64,000 bases of DNA from Ideonella sp. (GTDB lineage: Bacteria; Pseudomonadota; Gammaproteobacteria; Burkholderiales; Burkholderiaceae_C): NCBI GenBank assembly GCA_016721465.1, contig JADKIA010000015.1:124001-188000 (forward strand). Reading direction: 5' to 3'. The notes under the pieces are model-generated. The model was not told the origin of the DNA. It did not search any database and worked only from the letters and a program-made list of their open reading frames with translations. Both the position numbers and the translations under genes were made by a program. Shown here piece after piece: positions 63,301 through 64,000 of the stretch (position 1 is its first letter; the number at the start of each line of letters is the position of its first letter).

Positions 63301-64000
63301 GTTTGAGGCACTGGTCAAGGACGAGCGCTTCAAGCTGCCGTGCGCTTTTCTCGTCAGCAGGCGGCGTGGGCCTGTTCCCATCGCAATGCAATAGCAACGT
63401 CGCATGAGGATTGTCCTGAGCTTGTAGAAAGTGCAGGAGCGCTGGTGCCTGGCGCCGGTCTTGTTCGGTCGCCTGCTGGCTGACCTTGGACCACAGAGCG
63501 GATGCCGCCTGTGTCGGGAGGATCGGCGCTTCGTTTGGCAACCTGCGCGTGATGCGCATGGGCGGCAGTGCCAGTCGCTTCGTATCTCCCGGTGGCAGCT
63601 GCCAAGGCGCCCGGCCAAGTTCGTAGGCGGCCGGTATCAACTGGCTGCGCACCTGCGTCAGGTCGAAGCCATGCAGTACCGCGTTCAGATAGCAGCGAAT
63701 GACAGCAAGGTGCTGTGACCAGTCCAGGCTGGCATAGCGTGAGGCCGGGTTCTCGCCCAAGCCGAAGTGCCCGAGGAACGCGTCGATGCTTTGACCCGGA
63801 CAGCCCGCCATGAGCAGCTCAGTGCGCAGGAAGCCGCGGCTGAAGTTGGCTGGCGCGGGAAAGCCCAGCTGCGCCAGGTTGTCCTCGACCCATCCCGGCG
63901 TCAATGCGATGGGCTTCGCGTCGTCGTCGAGCGCAAATAGTCGTTGGACAGCGCTCATTCCGAGCGACCACTCGGCGAACAGGTCCAGCCGTGCCACCAC
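60338..64000 (-). CDS. Very large tyrosine recombinase, 5' end at or beyond the window edge
   Basis: At least 1220 aa. Tyrosine-recombinase residues lie in the last third: Arg in GRSGLRPTEWLGL, the RPYALRH box, LMGH and the nucleophile candidate in LAHYTHI. The catalytic core is framed by a long unknown N-terminal region (about 650 aa) and a C-terminal region of about 300 aa with a possible HTH (AATIADCFGITPDQLDRMV). The frame is open at the last base, so the start is not certain. It probably mobilised the neighbouring island. Confidence 0.8.
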   Translation of the reverse strand: MVARLDLFAEWSLGMSAVQRLFALDDDAKPIALTPGWVEDNLAQLGFPAPANFSRGFLRTELLMAGCPGQSIDAFLGHFGLGENPASRYASLDWSQHLAVIRCYLNAVLHGFDLTQVRSQLIPAAYELGRAPWQLPPGDTKRLALPPMRITRRLPNEAPILPTQAASALWSKVSQQATEQDRRQAPALLHFLQAQDNPHATLLLHCDGNRPTPPADEKSARQLEALVLDQCLKRRLTRLNVMHWLRLLHGAERRLRAAGHDIALTRLAYVSAEMPSVFGARNTWSLSALGAWREALTRWVLRLTERQPRPLEWCAALAISAITGGMMLDRTMLRRWLEEISGEGNRCIGTAEGHGYFRFTLPSSLAGGTQTRYWFPDTLTELLYLRMPTMPGPVGLNELRQPMRDLLLHEGVAAEWIPRSWSPIFRAARTHWSTRCPQFLVQAMQRGLATEALRPDCWSRIFRCDLLSLPVQGRLPAEPVAPQTDVPELTAPAPVQEVAHESASVSGSSEEADREIDPLIDDVVAAHPWLADLKFLLDSDDTLRATEDLDQLRLRLDSQPTAQLYVGWLATNFDQGSSSAPDLTDRTARGVGRNLLRLVPHLLKEFGGTWPGAIAPQERRDRLRKLMHEAGDEVASRDLAAMVSNLENLLSDGAETQRAWYDDEGIDGDDGPRVDARILTLDHFEGALELARLGVEPAIPPDEREVLLVAMTLAGRSGLRPTEWLGLRLVDLTDVKGLELLVRPHAERPLKSDNAERRVPLSSFLTSKERHLIRRWLDRRLAEVQHLSDEERQRAPLLHLGKWPDAQARAKVLLRHISVLLRQATGDPSIRPYALRHMFCSWTCLALSAAESLALPALLNQWPATVAWLRLGRRMRQHLLARHSGPERRSLYLLCRLMGHLSPAITLAHYTHIVDLLQFEAVQQHCPELQRGVLVAASGLPKSTAHDRLARSLGSLVEATREATLATLVPVQPAWPVHDPLEMSSPRWNRDKVRSVLAAYLESGQPAATIADCFGITPDQLDRMVRTSAELGPLFGEPLQAALAPNLGTTCCPPRGRLGVSQRAMANELFDSAHELFERDARLCMTGVRLHLQHYTRDVHDIAFTEPDPLRTYVEFLRALGIEPARVRVCLRRANALDHDLPAWACDQLGPYGSSLVWCIRPRSLESAVGYSRWLGLKIFDSDGQGCGIWLARTLMYAEIAREAISAGPKSRGPLTATSR

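Overview
The window comes from a GC-rich betaproteobacterium, most likely Burkholderiales (Leptothrix/Rubrivivax/Comamonadaceae-like). The evidence is the rpoBC - str - S10 - spc - alpha gene order, a peroxiredoxin gene between rpsQ and rplN, and a Bug-type solute-binding protein. I did this by reading the sequence only. Family names are recognition calls, not search results.

Region 1 (1-31.8 kb) is conserved core genome, all on the + strand except one PIN-domain gene. It runs rpoB (5' end outside the window), rpoC, rpsL, rpsG, fusA, tuf, rpsJ, the S10 operon (rplC to rpsQ), a peroxiredoxin, the spc operon (rplN to secY, infA, rpmJ), the alpha operon (rpsM, rpsK, rpsD, rpoA, rplQ), dsbD and an initiator tRNA-Met. 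An insertion sequence with a decayed integrase-type transposase sits between rpsJ and rplC, just upstream of a probable rplC promoter. tuf and rplC carry small frame-breaking deletions. In genes this important these are more likely sequence errors than real mutations.

Region 2 (31.8-44.3 kb) starts at the tRNA 3' end and looks like a decayed genomic island. It holds a PD-(D/E)XK nuclease and the C-terminal part of a DUF1998-type helicase. The helicase is cut by a 3.65-kb IS21-like element flanked by a 6-bp repeat. Beyond the IS are a tyrosine integrase lacking its N-terminus, a small unknown protein, a GIY-YIG-like protein, an XRE regulator, a delta-60-repeat lipoprotein and an exported protein.

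Region 3 (44.3-48.5 kb) is ordinary accessory metabolism. A Bug-type solute-binding protein is divergent from a LysR regulator, which is followed by an M20 amidohydrolase.

Region 4 (49-64 kb) looks like a defence island. It holds a single-protein fusion of a RelE/ParE-like domain, an SF1 helicase and ankyrin repeats; a small DUF6880-like protein; a NYN/LOTUS protein; a tight four-gene ubiquitin-like operon (Ubl, E2-like, JAMM peptidase, E1); a HigB toxin with a HigA-ImmA/IrrE antitoxin; a self-inhibited Fic protein; and a giant tyrosine recombinase that runs off the end. The ubiquitin-like operon has the gene content and order of the bacterial Bil/Bub conjugation systems used against phage. 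A candidate small RNA with its own promoter and terminator lies antisense to the operon's leader.
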